From: Flavobacterium sp.
Lineage (GTDB): Bacteria > Bacteroidota > Bacteroidia > Flavobacteriales > Flavobacteriaceae
Direction: 5' to 3'
Assembly: GCA_030152225.1 (NCBI GenBank)
Contig: JASLHL010000113.1
Location: 1 to 6,232 of the forward strand
Length of the DNA stretch: 6,232 nt
Below, in pieces: positions 5,090 through 6,232 of the stretch (position 1 is its first letter; the number at the start of each line of letters is the position of its first letter). The translations under genes and the position numbers were made by a program. The notes under the pieces are model-generated. The model did not search any database. It had not been told where the DNA came from and worked only from the letters and a program-made list of their open reading frames with translations.

Positions 5090-6232
5090 TTATTTCACAA
5101 CATTCATTTCGTCAACAATATGTTTTGCATCAGCAAATTTGTCGATAATGAACAATACGTAACGGATATCAACGTTGATTGTACGTTGTAACTGTGGATC
5201 GTAAATTACGTCTCCAGCCATTGCTTCAATGTTACCATCGAACGCCAACCCAATCAATTCTCCTTTTCCATTCAATACAGGTGAACCAGAGTTACCTCCT
5301 GTAATATCATGGTTAGTTAAGAAGTTTACTGGTAAATGGCCTTGTTTATCTGCATACACACCGTAATCTTTTGCATTATACAAGTCAATTAATTTTTTTG
5401 GTACTTCAAACTCTTCATCTCCAGGTACGTGTTTAGCGATTGTTCCTTTTAATGTTGTATACCAGTTTTCTTTTGCATCATTTACTTTTTCGCCTCTTGG
5501 TAGATCTTTCACTGTACCATACGTTAAACGCAACGTAGAGTTAGCATCAGGATAATATTTTCCTTCAGGATTGCTTTTTCTAACACCGTCAACGAACAAG
5601 CGATAGGCTTTTTGATATTTGTCTTCTAATACAGCTAGCTCATCACTTTTTGCACGGTATTGCTCCATAATTGCTACAGAAAGTTTCAATAGTGGATCTT
5701 TAGCAACTGTTGTACTTGATGGATTAGCTAAGAACGCTTCAATTTTTGCTTTGTTTACAAAAACGCTAGTTTCAAACGCTTCGTTCACGAATTTTTGAAA
5801 ATCTCCTTTATATTCTTTTTGGATTTGAGCAATATAAGGTGCGATTGCATAACCTTCAGATTTTGTAGCATACAATTCTAGTTGTTTCGCTAACATTTCT
5901 TTTTCTAATGCTTCATTTTGTCCCTCGTAAATATCATTCACATAGGCGATAAAATCTTCGCGCATTTCATTTCTCTTCTTGTCATCTCCTGCAGCATAAG
6001 CTTCTAATCCTCCTGATAAACGGTAAGGTGTAGCAGCTAAAGCAGACGTACGCAATAAAGTCATCAAGTAATTATCATGACGAGCTTTTGTATTCGTAGC
6101 TTGATAAAATGCATTGATATCAGCAATTACGTTACCGTATTTTACTTTATTTTCTTTTTTATCTGCCCAATTCTGGAACTCTTTTTCTGCCTTTGTTTTT
6201 GTAGCTACTGTTTGGTGTTGATTTAATGCATC
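5090..6232 (-). CDS. S46 family dipeptidyl-peptidase, DPP7-type, C-terminal half (5' end outside window)
   Basis: The frame stays open to the right edge beyond the apparent start near 6067, so 380 C-terminal residues of a protein normally about 710-720 long are present. The first 250 or so are the helix-rich part of the family (for example LRTSALAATPYRLSGGLEAY). The catalytic block is DITGGNSGSPVLNGKGELIG; the serine nucleophile is fragment residue 315 (codon 5288-5290), with 65 residues after it as in P. gingivalis DPP11. Eighteen residues on, in AFDGN, lies glycine (codon 5234-5236). That position is arginine (Arg673) in Asp/Glu-specific DPP11 and glycine in broad, hydrophobic-preferring DPP7, so DPP7-type activity is inferred. 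These periplasmic enzymes release N-terminal dipeptides for peptide nutrition. The catalytic His and Asp, and any signal peptide, lie outside the window. The protein ends at IVDEMNVVK, the normal family end, with no type IX sorting domain. Confidence 0.95.
   Translation of the reverse strand, partial: DALNQHQTVATKTKAEKEFQNWADKKENKVKYGNVIADINAFYQATNTKARHDNYLMTLLRTSALAATPYRLSGGLEAYAAGDDKKRNEMREDFIAYVNDIYEGQNEALEKEMLAKQLELYATKSEGYAIAPYIAQIQKEYKGDFQKFVNEAFETSVFVNKAKIEAFLANPSSTTVAKDPLLKLSVAIMEQYRAKSDELAVLEDKYQKAYRLFVDGVRKSNPEGKYYPDANSTLRLTYGTVKDLPRGEKVNDAKENWYTTLKGTIAKHVPGDEEFEVPKKLIDLYNAKDYGVYADKQGHLPVNFLTNHDITGGNSGSPVLNGKGELIGLAFDGNIEAMAGDVIYDPQLQRTINVDIRYVLFIIDKFADAKHIVDEMNVVK

Noticed and set aside
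6062..6067. Start codon (TTG/ATG) for the S46 peptidase near 6062-6067.
   Set aside because: The frame continues upstream to the window edge with protein-like sequence (for example YGNVIADINAFYQATN), and the family needs several hundred more N-terminal residues.

Overview
The window looks like a chromosomal stretch from a Bacteroidota bacterium, most likely the class Flavobacteriia. The DNA is AT-rich. Shine-Dalgarno sequences are weak or absent. Several upstream sites resemble the Bacteroidota TTG/TAnnTTTG promoter. The gene content fits too: an Mpl-type Mur ligase of the Bacteroidota style, a DUF4190/DUF2752 membrane pair and a family S46 dipeptidyl-peptidase. The genus cannot be fixed from the sequence; Myroides or Flavobacterium relatives would fit.

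Layout. Positions 1-873 (+) hold the C-terminal two thirds of the AAA+ ATPase RarA/MgsA, cut by the left edge. A minus-strand block converges on it with only 14 bp between stop codons. In transcription order this block is mpl (3863-2511, peptidoglycan tripeptide recycling), a strong intrinsic terminator (2478-2505), radC (2383-1643, JAMM-domain protein) and a YjjG-type HAD nucleotidase (1586-888). A 292-bp AT-rich gap (3864-4155) separates mpl from a divergent plus-strand pair: a DUF4190-like membrane protein with an acidic tail (4156-4608) and, 2 bp later, a GTG-started DUF2752-like membrane protein (4611-4982). A 107-bp convergent junction (4983-5089) holds two clear terminators and a small third hairpin. 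The window ends inside a minus-strand S46 peptidase (5090 to the right edge), of which only the C-terminal half with the catalytic serine is present.

How the genes fit together. Most are housekeeping: rarA (stalled forks), yjjG (nucleotide pool cleaning), radC (uncertain role) and mpl (cell-wall recycling). The S46 enzyme is a periplasmic exopeptidase for peptide nutrition; the residue that sets specificity is glycine, which points to the DPP7 type. The DUF4190/DUF2752 pair is the only part of unknown function, and its DUF2752 member has lost half of the family's signature motif. I see no mobile element, CRISPR array, RNA gene, defence island or biosynthetic cluster. I found no convincing new multi-gene system. 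The points most worth a second look are the degenerate DUF2752 protein with its partner, and the mpl leader region, where a short ORF overlaps the mpl start codon.
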